In this document: piece by piece, positions 1-11,224 of the stretch
Numbering within the stretch: position 1 is the first letter of the stretch
How the letters are laid out: each line of letters begins with the position of its first letter
Assembly (NCBI GenBank): GCA_037367405.1
Contig: JAZKJV010001876.1
Location: 1,860,001 to 1,924,000, forward strand
Reading direction: 5' to 3'
Source of the DNA: Ottelia alismoides
Taxonomy: Eukaryota > Streptophyta > Magnoliopsida > Alismatales > Hydrocharitaceae
DNA: 64,000 bases
Notes under the pieces: generated by a model
What the model was told of the DNA's origin: nothing
Database searches by the model: none
What the model saw: only the letters and a program-made list of their open reading frames with translations
Position numbers and translations under genes: made by a program

Positions 1-712
1 ACCTCAACTAGATTGTAATTGTATCTCGTAAAATAGACTCAATCAAGCTAAGTGCAATGTGCAGTTGCTTAATATCCACTGAAGAGTTTAAGAGTGCTAC
101 TAGTTTCTCAGGTGATCTAGTTAGATACAGAAGTCCATTCACCAGTAGAGTTAGTGGAACTAAGAGAATAAAGTCCATATGGACCTGAAGAAGGCTTAAA
201 ACCTCATGCCTAGTGAAATTATGATGAAGTTAAGTGGAATTAGGGTCAACTCAACCTCAGTCTATGATTTATGCTGTGAAGATTTGATTTCTCAAAATAG
301 GATAAAACTAGGAAGGATGTATTTTTAGTGGTTTTCTTGCTTTTTGAAAATATTTTTAGGGGGAATTTTGCAAAAGAGATTTTTTTTGAAAGAGTATACA
401 ATTTTGAAAAACTATGCAGACACCCCCCCATACTTAACAGAAACCATGTTATCATGGTGAAGACAATGTGTAATAAGAGGATCAGAGGGGATGTGAAATG
501 TATTTTTTTGGTTTTTTTCTTTCTTTTTTCTTTTTTCTTTTTTCTTTTTTCTTCTTTTTCTTTTTTTGGAATGTAATGTAGAGGGGTACCCCCATACTTA
601 TCTAATGCAATGTAGTGAAAATAAACATGCGAGCAGTAAGATGAAAAGATACCTGTGAGGAGAGGCTCACGAGAATGCATGATTTAACGCCTCAGCTTGG
701 AGATGTGGTGGT
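1..712 (-). other. 3' non-coding region of element 1 with purine-tract-like motifs
   Basis: No gene is visible downstream of integrase. Read on the minus strand, there are two TAAGTATGGGGG-type purine runs (587-600 and 421-434), a long A/G-rich stretch (about 500-570) and an A/T-rich block of degenerate TTTTGAAA words (300-420). The segment 60-240 resembles the 3' region of element 2 (about 50,690-50,840), including a shared TTCAGGTCCAT block. This supports a conserved Athila-type 3' UTR and not a second gene. No LTR start was found, so the real purine tract and 3' LTR are probably outside the window. Confidence 0.6.
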
Positions 713-1881
713 TCAATTTTCCTGCAGAAGGTATGTTGTGCAGACAGGCATAGGACCAGATGGTTCAACAACGGGTTTTAGTCTTTGACCATTGACTCTG
801 AAAGTGGCTTTAGTGTTTGGGACAGAAATTTCTATCGAGCCATTATCGAATACTTGAGTTATAATGTATGGTCCTTTCCATTTCGATCTCAGTTTTCCTG
901 GAAATAACTTCAGTTTTGCATTAAATAGCCATACTTTTTGATTTTCTTTGAATGTCTTCCTCGAAATTTTGGCATCATACCACAACTTGATTTTCTCTTT
1001 GTATAGCAGGTTGTTATCATAGGCTTGTGATCTCAGTTTTTCTAATTCAGATAAGTCCAATAGTCTTTTTCTTTCCAGCCTCATCATAATTCAAATGGCA
1101 TTTCTTGATCGTCCAGAGTGACTTGTGGTGGATCTCTACAGGAAGATGGCAATGCTTTCCATAGACTAACCTATATGGGCTCATTCCGAAGGGTGTACGG
1201 AAGGATGTACGGTAGGCCCAAAGAGCAGTAGATAAGTGTTGAGACCAGTCTTTACAATCAGAGCGGACAATCTTCTGGAGGATGGTCTTGATCTCCCAGT
1301 TTGACAGCTCGTCCATTCCATTGGTCTGTGGGTGATAGGCAGTGGAAACCCGGTGTTCGACCCCATTCTTCTTTAGTAATTTCTTGACTGAAGCATTCAA
1401 AAAATGGGTTCCACCATCACTGATGACCACTTTGGGTAATCCAAATCGGGAGAAGATTGCTTAGGAATTTAACAACAGTGGCGCTATCAGCAGCGCGAGT
1501 GGGAATGGCTTCAACCCAACGGGGCACATAATCAACAGTGAGTAGGATGTGCTGATAGCCTTGTGAGGTGGTGAAAGGTCCCATGAAGCTTATTCCCCAA
1601 GTATAAAAGATCTCAACTATATGTATGGGTTGGAGGGGCATCATGTTGCGGCGGGTCATTGTTCCATTAGTCTGACATGCAGGACAAGATTGGGCAAAAT
1701 GATGGGCATCTTTAAAGAGTGTGGGCCCGTAGAAACCGCATTGTAAGACTTTAGCGGCTGTGCGCTTCCCTGAGTGGTGTCCTCCACACCTAGAAGTATG
1801 GTAGTGAGTTAGGACATCGTTGACTTCAGATTCAGGGATACATAGTCTCCATATTAAATTAGTACCCTCTTTGAAGAGCAA
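713..1881 (-). pseudogene. Integrase remnant of element 1
   Basis: Three overlapping reading frames (713-1087, 1047-1430, 1417-1881) together cover a Ty3/gypsy integrase. The N-terminal zinc-binding region is visible as the GGHHSGKRTAAKVLQCGFY stretch followed by SCPACQ. The core has WGISFMGPF, where the family normally has GIDFMGPF, so the first catalytic Asp reads Ser. The second Asp is kept in VISDGGTHF and the Glu in DELSNWEIK. The C-terminal part has QKVWLFNAKLKLFPGKL and KGPYII, matching the GPY/F module. Frame changes near 1,060 and 1,420 and the lost Asp make this an inactive copy. In life it would join the element's cDNA ends to chromosomal DNA in the nucleus. Confidence 0.85.
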
Positions 1882-1890
1882 AGGGTCTTC

Positions 1891-2697
1891 CTAGTGATAG
1901 TATCGGGCTTGGGCTTTAGTTTTATCTTTCTTATGTTTTGGCCAATCATCAGGAAATGTGGAGGTGACGATGTAATTGACGATGTCGGCATACCAAGGGA
2001 GTTGAGAAGCAGACATAATACTTTCGTCTAGAAAGTTATCAAAAATTGGGATTGTATCTGTGTTCGATGAAGGGAGTCTTGAAAGGTGATCGGCTACGAC
2101 ATTCTTTGCTCCAGCTTTATCTCGAATCTCTAGATCAAATTCTTGGAGCAGTAATACCCACTTAATGAGTCTAGGTTTAGCATCGGTCTTTGTGAAAAGA
2201 TATTTCAAAGCAGAGTTGTCTATGTAGATGATGATGTGGGATCCTAGGATGTAAGATCAAAATTTCTCTAAGGAAAACACCACAACCAAAAGTTCTTTCT
2301 CAGTCACAGTGTAGTTCTTTTGAGCATCATCCAGAGTTTTACTAGCATAGTGAATGGCATAAGGTTTTCCATCTTTACTTTGACCCAATACTGCCCCCAC
2401 AACATAATCAGATGCATCACACATGATCTCAAATTCACAGTTCCAATTAGGGGGTTGTAGGATGGGTGCTTTAGTGATGATTTTCTTCAGGGTTTTGAAA
2501 GATTCAAATGCTTCCTCAGTAAAAATGAAGTCTTGATCTTTTTCAAGTAATTTTATGAGAGGGCGGGAAATTTTCAAAAAGTCCTTGATGAAGCGGCGGT
2601 AAAAGCCGACATGACCTAGGAAGGACCGAACACCTTTTATGTTCACCGGTGGACTTAAATGGGTGATTGTCTCAATTTTTGATGGATCCACTTCCAT
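1891..2697 (-). pseudogene. RNase H and RT-connection remnant of element 1
   Basis: Two frames (1891-2208 and 2257-2697) contain the end of RT and the RNase H domain. GFYRRFIKDF marks the RT thumb/connection; FEIMCDASDYVVGAVLGQ carries the first RNase H Asp; YTVTEKELLVVVFSLEKF contains the catalytic Glu region; [17 protein letters not shown] is the usual C-terminal end with Asp and His. A stop near 2,250 separates the two frames. RNase H would degrade the RNA strand of the RNA-DNA hybrid during reverse transcription. The order RT, RNase H, integrase on the minus strand agrees with the neighbours on both sides. Confidence 0.85.
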
Positions 2698-2737
2698 CCT
2701 TTCTTTGACACAACATGTCCTAACACAATCCCTTGTT

Positions 2738-3310
2738 TCACCATAAAATGTGATTTCTCCAAGATAATATCAAGTTCACTTCAATGCAATTTTGGAGGAC
2801 TCTATCCAAAAATCCCAGTGTTTCCTCAAAAGAGTCTCCAAAAATAGAGAAATCGTCCATAAATACTTCCATAAAATCGCTGATCATATCAGTGAAAATT
2901 CCCATCATGCATCTTTGAAATGTTGCTGGGGCATTACATAGTCCGAAAGGCATGCGGCGAAAGGCATATGTTCCAAACGGACAAGTGAAAGTGGTTTTGT
3001 CTTGATCCTTTGGTGCTATGGCTACTTGGTTATAACCAGAATATCCATCAATAAAGCAGAAAAATTCTTCTCCGGCTAGCTTCTCAATGATTTGGCCAAT
3101 GAATGGTAATGGGAAATGATCTTTTCGGTTAGCCTTATTGAGTTTCCTATAATCAACACAGACTCTCCAAGATGTGGCTACTCTGGTTGGTATGTCCTCG
3201 CCTTTCTCATTTTTACAATTGTTAATCCAACTTTCTTGGGGACAACTTGGAGAGGACTGACCCAGGGGCTATCAGAGATAGGGTAAATGATACGCGCACT
3301 TGCCCATTTA
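2738..3310 (-). pseudogene. Reverse transcriptase remnant of element 1
   Basis: The clearest frame (2738-2953) begins MPFGLCNAPATFQRCM and contains the active-site loop as EVFMDDFSIFG, so both loop aspartates are intact in the FMDD form usual for Athila-like elements. Upstream, in other frames, are DYRKLNKANRKDHFPLP and DGYSGYNQVAIAP (about 3,000-3,170) and IIYPISDSPWVSP near 3,260-3,310. A frameshift near 3,305 splits this start from the protease-linker frame, and another lies near 3,060. The enzyme would copy element RNA into DNA inside the particle. The copy is dead because of the frameshifts, although its catalytic residues survive. Confidence 0.85.
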
Positions 3311-4325
3311 TGATCTCATTCTTCACGACCTCTCGCAGATTGGGATTTAACCGTCTTTGCATTTCTCGAGAGGGTTTACTATCATTTTCCAGATATATGT
3401 GATGAGTGCAGAATGTGGGGCTTATTCCTTTTAGATCTGTTATCTTCCATCCAATGGCCCGAGAATTCTTTTTCAAAACCTTCATTAGTTGGCTCTCTTG
3501 CATATGATTTAGGTTGGCATTGATAATGATTGGTAGAGTGTGAGCATCATCTAAGAAAGCATACTTCAGATCTTTGGGTAGTGGTTTTAATTTAACAGTG
3601 GTTGTCGATGGAGGCAAACTTGTAGTGTTTCCTGAATCTATTATAGAAATAGTCTCAAATGGTGGTTCCATCATGGGCATGATCATTGTTGAGGTCAATG
3701 TGAGTTCAGAGTCTAATGTGTCCCAGGCATTATCAAGCTCATCAATTTCTTGTCCTGTGAGAGGGTATGGTGGAGCTTCTAGTGCAAGATTCAGATTGTA
3801 GGTGGCAATTTCATGAGAAGTGTTTTTGTAAGTGAATCTAGAGGTGTTAAGACTAACCTCTAAGGGGTCTTTGGTGAGATGGATGGGGGCAAAGTCTTTC
3901 TGAATGTTGAGAACAACACATCTTTCTATCCAACCACAGTCTTCGGTCTCAGATTCAATGGGAGTAGGGGTGATTAGATCAATAGGAATGACTTGGCCAT
4001 TGATTTTAAATTCAACACTTCCATCCTCATAATCAAAATGGGCTTTAGCAGTGGCCAAAAATGGTCGTCCCAGTATGATTGGTGTCTCACTCAATATATT
4101 TGCTTGATCCATATCCATCACAACAAAGTCGATTGGGAATTTATGGCCTTGAACATCAACTATCACATCCTCAAGTAGTCCTTTTGGTCTTTTCACAGAT
4201 CGATCGGCCATTTTCAAAATCATTGAGACGTGTTTCAATTTTCCTAGATCAAATTGCTCTAGAATAGCAGTCGGGAGAAGATTGATGGAAGCGCCATTAT
4301 CTAACAGGGTGTGATCAAAGGTCAA
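3222..4325 (-). pseudogene. Aspartic protease and PR-RT linker remnant of element 1
   Basis: A frame of 367 codons is open on the minus strand. Near its start, HTLLDNGASINLLP is the retropepsin active-site loop (D-x-G-A-S). The flap and C-terminal half include GLLEDVIVDV, FPIDFVVMDM and PIILGRPFLATA, which are usual in plant gypsy proteases. Residues from about 130 onward are a low-conservation linker ending in SPTFCTHHIYLENDSKPSRE, just before RT. The last 20 or so residues are out of frame because the correct RT frame is shifted near 3,305. The protease would cut the Gag-Pol precursor. This long open stretch is the best preserved coding part of element 1. Confidence 0.8.
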
Positions 4326-6430
4326 TTTGCCAATTGTGCATCTAACTAGAGGAGCTCATGGGTCTTTCTTTTTGGTGGGTAAGAATTGGGAGATGGCATT
4401 GGTTGTTGCTCGAGGGAGCACATGTCTTTCAATATCTTCATTGTCCTTTTTACTTTTTCCTTTGGATGTCCGTTTTGGTGTGCATTTGTCCTTCAAAAAT
4501 CGGTAGAAGGCTGGAACTTGTTCGATTGCTTTTAAGAGCAGGATTTCAATGAATAGTTTTTCTAGCTCTGGATCGATGGTGGAAGATCGAGTTTTTCTTC
4601 GGTGAAGAGCTCCGGGAAAGGGGATAGTTATGGATGGGGAGACAGGAAGGGGTATGGTTGTCTCAGTTAGCTTTTCTTCATCATCAACCTCCTACTCTAT
4701 TTCAACTTGATCCTATGAAGCTAGCGGTCTGGTATAGGCATAAGTGGTTTTCCCATTTCTCAGAGTGACAACATTAGCAGATTGGTTTGAACGGGGTGGG
4801 ATTTTGAAATTAACTTGATTTCTAGGTGCTTGTTGTGGGTTCCCTTGATTTGTCCTAGAAGATGTAAAAAATCCTTGATTCTGCATTTGGAAACCAGGTG
4901 GTGAGGTGAAAGATCCAGGAGATGGTGGAGTTTGAAGTACTCCAGATGAGCTAGCCTTGTTGGTGTTGGGATTGGGTAGAGGTTGAGGTGACAAGGCTGG
5001 GATATATGATCTGATCTCGACAAACTGCCGGGAATTCTCAGAGTTGGCTTTTTGTTGAGCTTCAGTGGCCTGTTGCTATGCTATAGCCAGTTGTTGTATT
5101 TCTTGAGCCAAGGCGTCGAAGTTAACCGCAGTGGTGGAGGGTTGGGCTACGGGTTGTGCTATTGGTTGTCTGGGTTGGGTGGGATTCTGGAAATGATAGT
5201 TGTTTTGTCCATTCCACCCAAAATTTGATTGTTCTCTCCATGTGTTGTGGTTATTTGAATATCCTCCTGCTTGATTTCTCTGCACCCAATTCACAGTCTC
5301 AGGATTTGTGTCTTGATTATGGGTGAATGTGGTGTGGTCAACTTCATGGTTGGTGGGATTATTCATGGCCAATTTTTTATGGCTTGAGTCATGAGGTTCA
5401 TTTGTTTTGAGAGGGTTTCCCATTTGTCAGGATTCTCATTGCTAAATCTCTCATGGTCAATGATATTGACTGTCCTTGTGTTCCCATTGTATTGTTCAAT
5501 TGAGGAACTATTCACCGAATTGTCAGCCATATTTTCAAACAAATTCCAAACGAAATGCTCATCACAGCTGATGTAGTTTCCATCGCAGGAGCCATCAATC
5601 ATTCTCTTAAATGATGTATCTATGCCCTCATAAAATATCTGAACTAACTTCCAATTGGGGATGGCATGATGATGGCATTTCCTTTGAAGTTCCTTAAACT
5701 GTTCCCAGGCTTCATGAATGGGCTCGCTGTTTTCCTGAGTGAATGACGATATGGCTTATCTCAGTGCATTTGTCTTTCTTATTGGGAAGAATTTCTTGAT
5801 GAATGCCTCTCTTAAGGAGTCCCAAGAGGTGAGTGGGGTTCCATAATTTCGGAGCCATTAGAGTGCTTTATCTTTGAGTGAGTGGGTGAAGGCTTTCATG
5901 TAGATGTATTCTTTTTCCACCCCAGGGATACTCATGGTGTCACAAACAGATCGAAAAATCTTGGATGTGGAGGAAGGGATCTTCAGAGTCATTTTCATAG
6001 TATTTTGGGATTAAGGAGAGGGATGCGGGCTTTATTTCGAAGTCCCCTACTTCAGGTGGGATTTGGACCCAATGAACTAAGTCTTCTGCAGCCGGGTTGT
6101 AATGTGTGCTTATGGGCGGTGGTCGGATGAGAGGTGCTATGGTGTGGCGGATTGTGGCATTTTCTTCTCTCAACAGTTGTAGTTGATGCAAGATGAGATC
6201 CATAGGGTTTGGTCTTTCTTCACCCGTGTCTCCTATGTCAGATGAATTCTCAGTTGAAGGAGATGGTTGGTTTTTCTTCTATAAATCGGGTCGTACTCTA
6301 ATGGTTGTTGCACTGGATTTTTCAGAGACCTACGACCTAGCATACACAGCACAATACACCCGACAATTTGTTGATTCACCAACTCACATAAAAATTGCCG
6401 CGGAAGCGGTTATCTTTTCGATTTTAGTTT
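4326..6430 (-). pseudogene. Gag remnant of element 1
   Basis: The minus-strand frames 5940-6203, 5363-5602, 5076-5423 and 4713-4994 together describe a gag protein. A Met at about 6,203 (MDLILHQLQLLREENATIRH) is a possible start; the open frame above it is short and unclear. The central retrotransposon-gag domain (about 5,600-6,050) shows YENDSEDPFLHIQDF and, in a shifted frame, the HEAWEQFKELQRKCHHH pattern. A region rich in Asn, Gln and Pro follows (5,080-5,430), then a tail with VVTLRNGK (about 4,760), a motif Athila-type gags carry just before protease. At least three frame changes break it. Gag would form the virus-like particle in the cytoplasm. No CCHC knuckle was found. Confidence 0.7.
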
Positions 6431-7173
6431 AGTGATTCAACAAAAGTTTTCAAAGAAATTAGAATCCTTAAAGATGAGGTGGGTGTGGAATATTGTGAGA
6501 AATCGATGTCCTAATCCAGCTTGGGGATCCAGGGTGTGGTACTCAGATCGTTAGATCTGATCTTCCCACAAAAACCTGTGCCCAACGCGTCGAGGAGTTA
6601 CGATTTCTCTCTACAATCCCACGTAGCACCAGGGATTTTTGTCTCTATCCAAGGGTTCTATGTGCTCGTGATTTTTGTGTCATACACGTGCATCAAAACA
6701 AGCATTCAGAAATTTTTCCCGCTTGCTGCTCTCGCCACTGCGGTGGCCTTTCAAGATTATCTTTTTAATATGATTAAGCACGATTTTGGTGGTCTTTGAA
6801 TTAGATTATCAGAGGAAGGGGGCCACAGAGATGATGCAATCAAGAACTCTGTTTTAATTTTTTTCAGTTTAATTCGATGCGCAAAGAAATGCACGAAATA
6901 TAAATCTTAGAATGCCTAAGTGAAAAAGAAAGCTCGCAGTACCTGCACTTCTGGCGTTAAATCCGTAATGTTTTGTCATACTGATGGCGAGCTTTTCCGA
7001 AAAAGGGGGGAACAAATTTTTTTACTTAGAATAGTTACAAGTTTGCAAAAAAAAGCATGGATTCTTCTTTTTTTCTTTTTTTCGAGGTTCAAGTACCTGA
7101 AATAAAAAATTACACGGATTATAATATTGAAAACAAGTTGAAAGTGAAGAAAAAAATTGCAAATGTTGCCAAG
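6431..7173 (-). other. 5' leader of element 1
   Basis: Between the primer site and the first gag frame there is no convincing coding sequence, only short frames with no family resemblance. Position and content fit the untranslated leader of a gypsy transcript, where packaging signals would lie. Nothing more specific is visible. Confidence 0.5.
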
Positions 7174-7191
7174 TCCTCGGAAACGGCGCCA
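7174..7191 (-). promoter_or_regulatory. Primer-binding site (tRNA-Asp type) of element 1
   Basis: The minus strand reads TGGCGCCGTTTCCGAGGA. This complements the 3' end of plant tRNA-Asp (complement TGGCGCCGTTGCCGGGGA) with two mismatches. It lies three bases inside the LTR edge TGTTGACTTGG at 7,195, the expected spacing for a minus-strand primer site. It fixes the element's orientation and its 5' LTR boundary. Confidence 0.85.
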
Positions 7192-7194
7192 AAA

Positions 7195-8739
7195 TGTTGA
7201 CTTGGTTTTTCACGGTTTAAGATGATGATTTTGTCATGTCGTTGTTGTTCCACAAAGAATCAAGACCAAACAAATAAAATGCAACTATGAGCGCAACAAA
7301 ATGCATATGGCAAGTAGAGGATCGAATCCACAAGGAATAAGTAAGTTTGCAATTTTAATTCAACATCTAACTCTTAAATTGTTAAGTCGATAATATAGGT
7401 GCAATTTGGACAAGATTGACTTCAAAGATATGCACTTTAATTGATAAAACAATGAAGACTTTACTTGAAATACTTAATATAAAGGAAAGCTCAAGGTTTG
7501 GGATGCAAATGACATGTAAATAAAAGGGAAGCAAATAGATAAAGGGAGAGGTGGAGATCGTTATCCTCATGCACGCATGGAGAAGTGCATGTTTGCCCAC
7601 GAGAGTGGATGCTGGCTATGGCCGATGGTTGTGGGAGATGTGGCTGGATGTTGTTGGTGGTTCACAGCCACGCAGGGACTTGCACCCGCGAAGGTGATGC
7701 GCATAGCAGTGGTGTAACTGATAGACTGTACTGGGCATGCAGTTGGTGCATGCAAGGGCTGGTGCACAGCTGCACACGCAAAAGGGAGAGGACGAGTTGC
7801 CGGTGGCACGCAGAAGCGTGCAGCAGAGAAAGAAGACGCGCTGGGGGCAGTGGTCGTTGGGCGCGCAGCCACTTGCTGTTGTAGCCGATGGTGCACGCCA
7901 AGGACCCGAGCTGCAAGTCGTGCGGGAGGAGGTTGGTGAGGGAGTGCGGGCTGGATGGCTACTGTGCGTGCGTGTACCTACAGAAAGAAGAAACGAGAGG
8001 GAGAGAGTAGAGGGCGAGAGAAATGCGTGAGAGGAGGGTCGACTGAGAGAGTATGTGAGGGGAGGGAGAGGTATGTGCGTGAAAATAGAATGGGTATGTG
8101 CGTGGGAGGCTAAATCCATGAGGTGCGGCTACTTTGCATGAAGGGGTGTTGGTGCCATGCATGTAAAGACAATACACATTAATGCAAGGGTGTTTAATGG
8201 TTTGCATGGGGAAGATGCATGGACAAGAGAGGATGTATACGGCTACTTCTCATGGGGAAGAGAGAGAGAGAGACTAAAGAGGGTACACATGCATGCATGA
8301 TATTAAAGAATGGGAATTTTTTCACTCTTGACCCTCCCATTTTCTTTCCAACAAATTGTCAATGGAATTCAACATGTTGAATGCTATATTATTACATCCA
8401 TTACACTTTCATTTTCTCTTTTAATGTAGTTGATTTATTCATGGGAATTTAGTGTTTTTAAATATATTATCACCATAAATAATCTGTGAATGGATATTTT
8501 TGAGAGTATTTTATCTGGATATCACGATTTTTTCTCCTCTGTAATTATGGAATAAATAATCGTATGAGTTATGCAAGATTGCAGATTATATGTCAAATAT
8601 TGGGCTTGATCTTTGCATAATTTTATTGTATTATACCAATATATTGTAATCATCAAAATTCAATTAAAAATATGTCAATAATAAAAAATGGGTATTTTTA
8701 CGTGAACAAAACAAATGAATATGTTATGTGAATAGTAAT
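7195..8739 (-). repeat. 5' LTR of element 1 (outer end uncertain)
   Basis: The inner edge is set by TGTTGACTTGG at 7,195, next to the primer site. About 125 bases in is GATCGAATCCACAAGG, a phrase shared in similar form with LTR D (about 16,393) and LTR E (about 20,847) at comparable positions. The part 7,560-8,300 is richer in G+C, with CT/GA runs (such as 8,262-8,275), and contains several chance frames. The sequence 8,300-8,739 is A/T-rich and unassigned; it may be the rest of the LTR or older flanking DNA. The partner LTR is outside the window, so the outer end cannot be fixed. Confidence 0.6.
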
Positions 8740-10829
8740 TGTTAGGGAATACATGTAGGTGGTATTTGGATTTGTTCATGATCTAATTACCAAATGCACT
8801 CATGTTTAGTCCCACCATGTGGAGTGGTGAGATTTGGTCATACTGACGGAGCTATATATGTTGGACTTCTAAGCCCTTGGCGACCCACTAAATGCTATAA
8901 AAAGTTATTGTTTTTTATCATGTCCATTTGAAATGAAATGAATATTTGAATGAATGTGCTTTGTCGTTAAGATCCTTTTGTACAATTAGGCCTATGTACC
9001 ATGGCTATATTGAATACCATGCAGCTGGGAGGATACAACTGACTTCAAACATTTGTTATTCAATAAAGATCTCTAGTTTGATAAAGAGATGGCAATCTTT
9101 TTCTAAAGACTAAATTCTAACCCACTTCTTGATGCAAGTCCTCTGCATAAGAATGGAGATTCGAAAGTGTTGGAATAATCAAGTCAAAAAGTTGACTTGA
9201 TGAGTTCAAGATAAACTAAGACATGAATCGTTGCTGTCACAATCAAACATACATCACCTGAGACAGATATGCATCTATATGCCTATGTATGCATATTTGA
9301 CGGATCAATAGGTTGATGACCTAGACAAGGTCCATATATAGGTGTGTTGGTATGCATATGAAGTCGTATGAGATGTATGATCTCTCAAGGAATCATATAG
9401 GTTCGTAGTTGATGAACCAGGAGACGGAGCTCACTCATGAGATATTTTGGGGTAAAAAATGAATTCCATGCATGGTTATCTGGTTTACAAAATAAGATAT
9501 GAATTTAAGATATTAATATATACTTTTGAAAAGTATATGATTAATATTGTCGCCCAATTATCAAATGAGAAATCTATCAATACATTCCGAAGAAGACAAC
9601 CAAACCAGGGTTTGAACTTCGGATTTATCAAAGTATTCTAGTGTGAATGATGGATGAGTATTTGGAATACTCAGGGTTGCTTTGTTGTTGTATTGGATCA
9701 TCTATCATGACACTTCCATACCAAAGAAGTGACAATTTAGGATGGAGTACAGTGGCTTCATTTAGCTGGATGATTTGTGATTTGATTGGGTTAAATCGCA
9801 TTTCATTTGAATCCAATTTCCAATTCCAATTTAAATTTTCAAATGTTGAAAACAAATTGGTCGTGGAAATGGAAATATACAAGCTACTTGACCTCATTTC
9901 TTAGCTCCAAATGCTTTAGAATATGATTAGAAATAGTCAAGGAAAATGGATTCATCTCACCGACACTTTTTCTATCTCATAGAGAGTGTGATGTGTTTCG
10001 TCGAGCTCACTAAGAGTGTAAAGTGTTACAGCTCGAGCTCAACATTTGCAGGTGACAGATTTTTTTGCAAAGTTGTCATAAACCATGAAATTGGATAGTT
10101 ATTCACATTTCAAGTCGCTATACATAGATAACATGATCTTCCAGACATTATCTCGAAGTATATGTATTATTATATCATGAGTCCTAATCCAATTAGGACT
10201 CACACATGTTAATTGCAATATTGTAATAATTATGATTGTTACATATTATTGATAAGGGTAATTTTATGAATACGATTCATGAGCATAAATCATTAATTAA
10301 TGTAGATAGTGATTCACAATGATTAATATTTATATGGATGTGAGTCATATAAATATTTATGTAAATATGATTTACATAATTTTTTCAAGGCATAAGATTA
10401 ATTGGATTTACATTTAATTTTAGACTCATGAATATTATTCATAAGATGTGAGGATTAACTCCATAATTTCTCCAAATATTGATAATATGATTATCGAGTG
10501 AATTAATTAATTAATTAAAATTGCAACAACTTACAATTATGGAAGGTGGTGGGTGTGTATACTAATTCCACAATATTGTTGAGTTCTAATTAATATAAGG
10601 ACTCTAAAGTTGTTGCTTATATTATTTTAATTATTTATTATCGATTGGAGATAATAAAGAGATAATCACTATTGAATAGGATTTAGTATTAGACCTTGAT
10701 TTTAAATCCAAGGGCTACCAAGGCACATGATGGACGAGGATTTTAATTATAAGGGAAGGGAAAGGCCTTCTCCTTTCGAGATACACAACAATTCTAAGAG
10801 AGTGAGTCCTTCTCTAAATTTTGTGCTCC

Positions 10830-10873
<44 letters not shown>

Positions 10874-11200
10874 GAGAGCCTACAACTCTCTCAACTCTCT
10901 TATTATTGCCCTAGTCAACGTTTGGATTTGTGGGAAGTAATGCGATTCATCTCCACACCCACAAGAGATAAAAGTTTGCAGATCAGACTTCAATTCAGAG
11001 AGGTTTCTTTCGTAGAAACTCACACATCAAAGGTAATCCTAATTTACCTCTCTTATTCATCATGAATATTAAAAACTATAAAGAAAATCATTTCCATATG
11101 TTTCATTTCTGGATACACAAATCGGTGTGCTACATTTTCTAGTTCATAAGATGAACTAACATTGTTTTGACAAATTGTTTGCTAAATATTCTGTATTTTT
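8740..11200 (+). repeat. Diverged solo copia LTR (H), plus orientation
   Basis: From about 8,960 to 9,470 the sequence follows the sense strand of the copia LTRs seen at 24-57 kb. Shared blocks include GTACAATTAGG, TATGTACCATGGC, AAGAGATGGCAATC, TCTTGATGCAAGTCCTCTGC, GTTGATGACCTA and GAGCTCACTCATGAGATAT, in the same order. The start is taken at TGTTAGGGAATAC (8,740). The end is uncertain, near 11,200, just before Athila LTR sequence resumes. No AGTGGGAGA tract precedes it and no initiator-Met primer site follows it, as expected for a solo LTR. It is clearly more diverged than the other copies and thus older or from another subfamily. Confidence 0.75.
10834..10870 (+). repeat. (AG)n microsatellite in LTR H
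   Basis: An uninterrupted run of AG dinucleotides of about 37 bases. Shorter GA runs occur at comparable places near the transcription start in the other copia LTRs, but there the sense strand reads CT. Confidence 0.95.
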
Positions 11201-11224
11201 TCTTAATGCATACTATATTCCTAA

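Larger units (their letters stand above)
1..8739 (-). mobile_element. Athila-like Ty3/gypsy retrotransposon 1, truncated by window edge
   Basis: The minus strand carries, in order from high to low coordinates, an LTR, a tRNA-Asp-type primer site, a leader, gag, protease, RT, RNase H and integrase, followed by a non-coding 3' region that runs off the left edge. The gag-PR-RT-RH-INT order is that of Ty3/gypsy elements. The Athila lineage is suggested by FMDD in place of YxDD in RT, the VVTLRNGK motif at the end of gag, the GFYRRFIKDF and MCDASDY stretches, and the tRNA-Asp primer site. All domains are split by stops and frameshifts, so the copy cannot be autonomous. The 3' LTR must lie left of base 1. 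The outer end of the 5' LTR is not defined; 8,739 is only the last base before the next recognisable repeat. Confidence 0.85.

Noticed and set aside
7616..8119. Minus-strand frame of 167 codons rich in Ser, Pro, His and Cys
   Set aside because: It lies in the LTR of element 1, overlaps open frames on both strands in the same G+C-rich patch and matches no family known to me.
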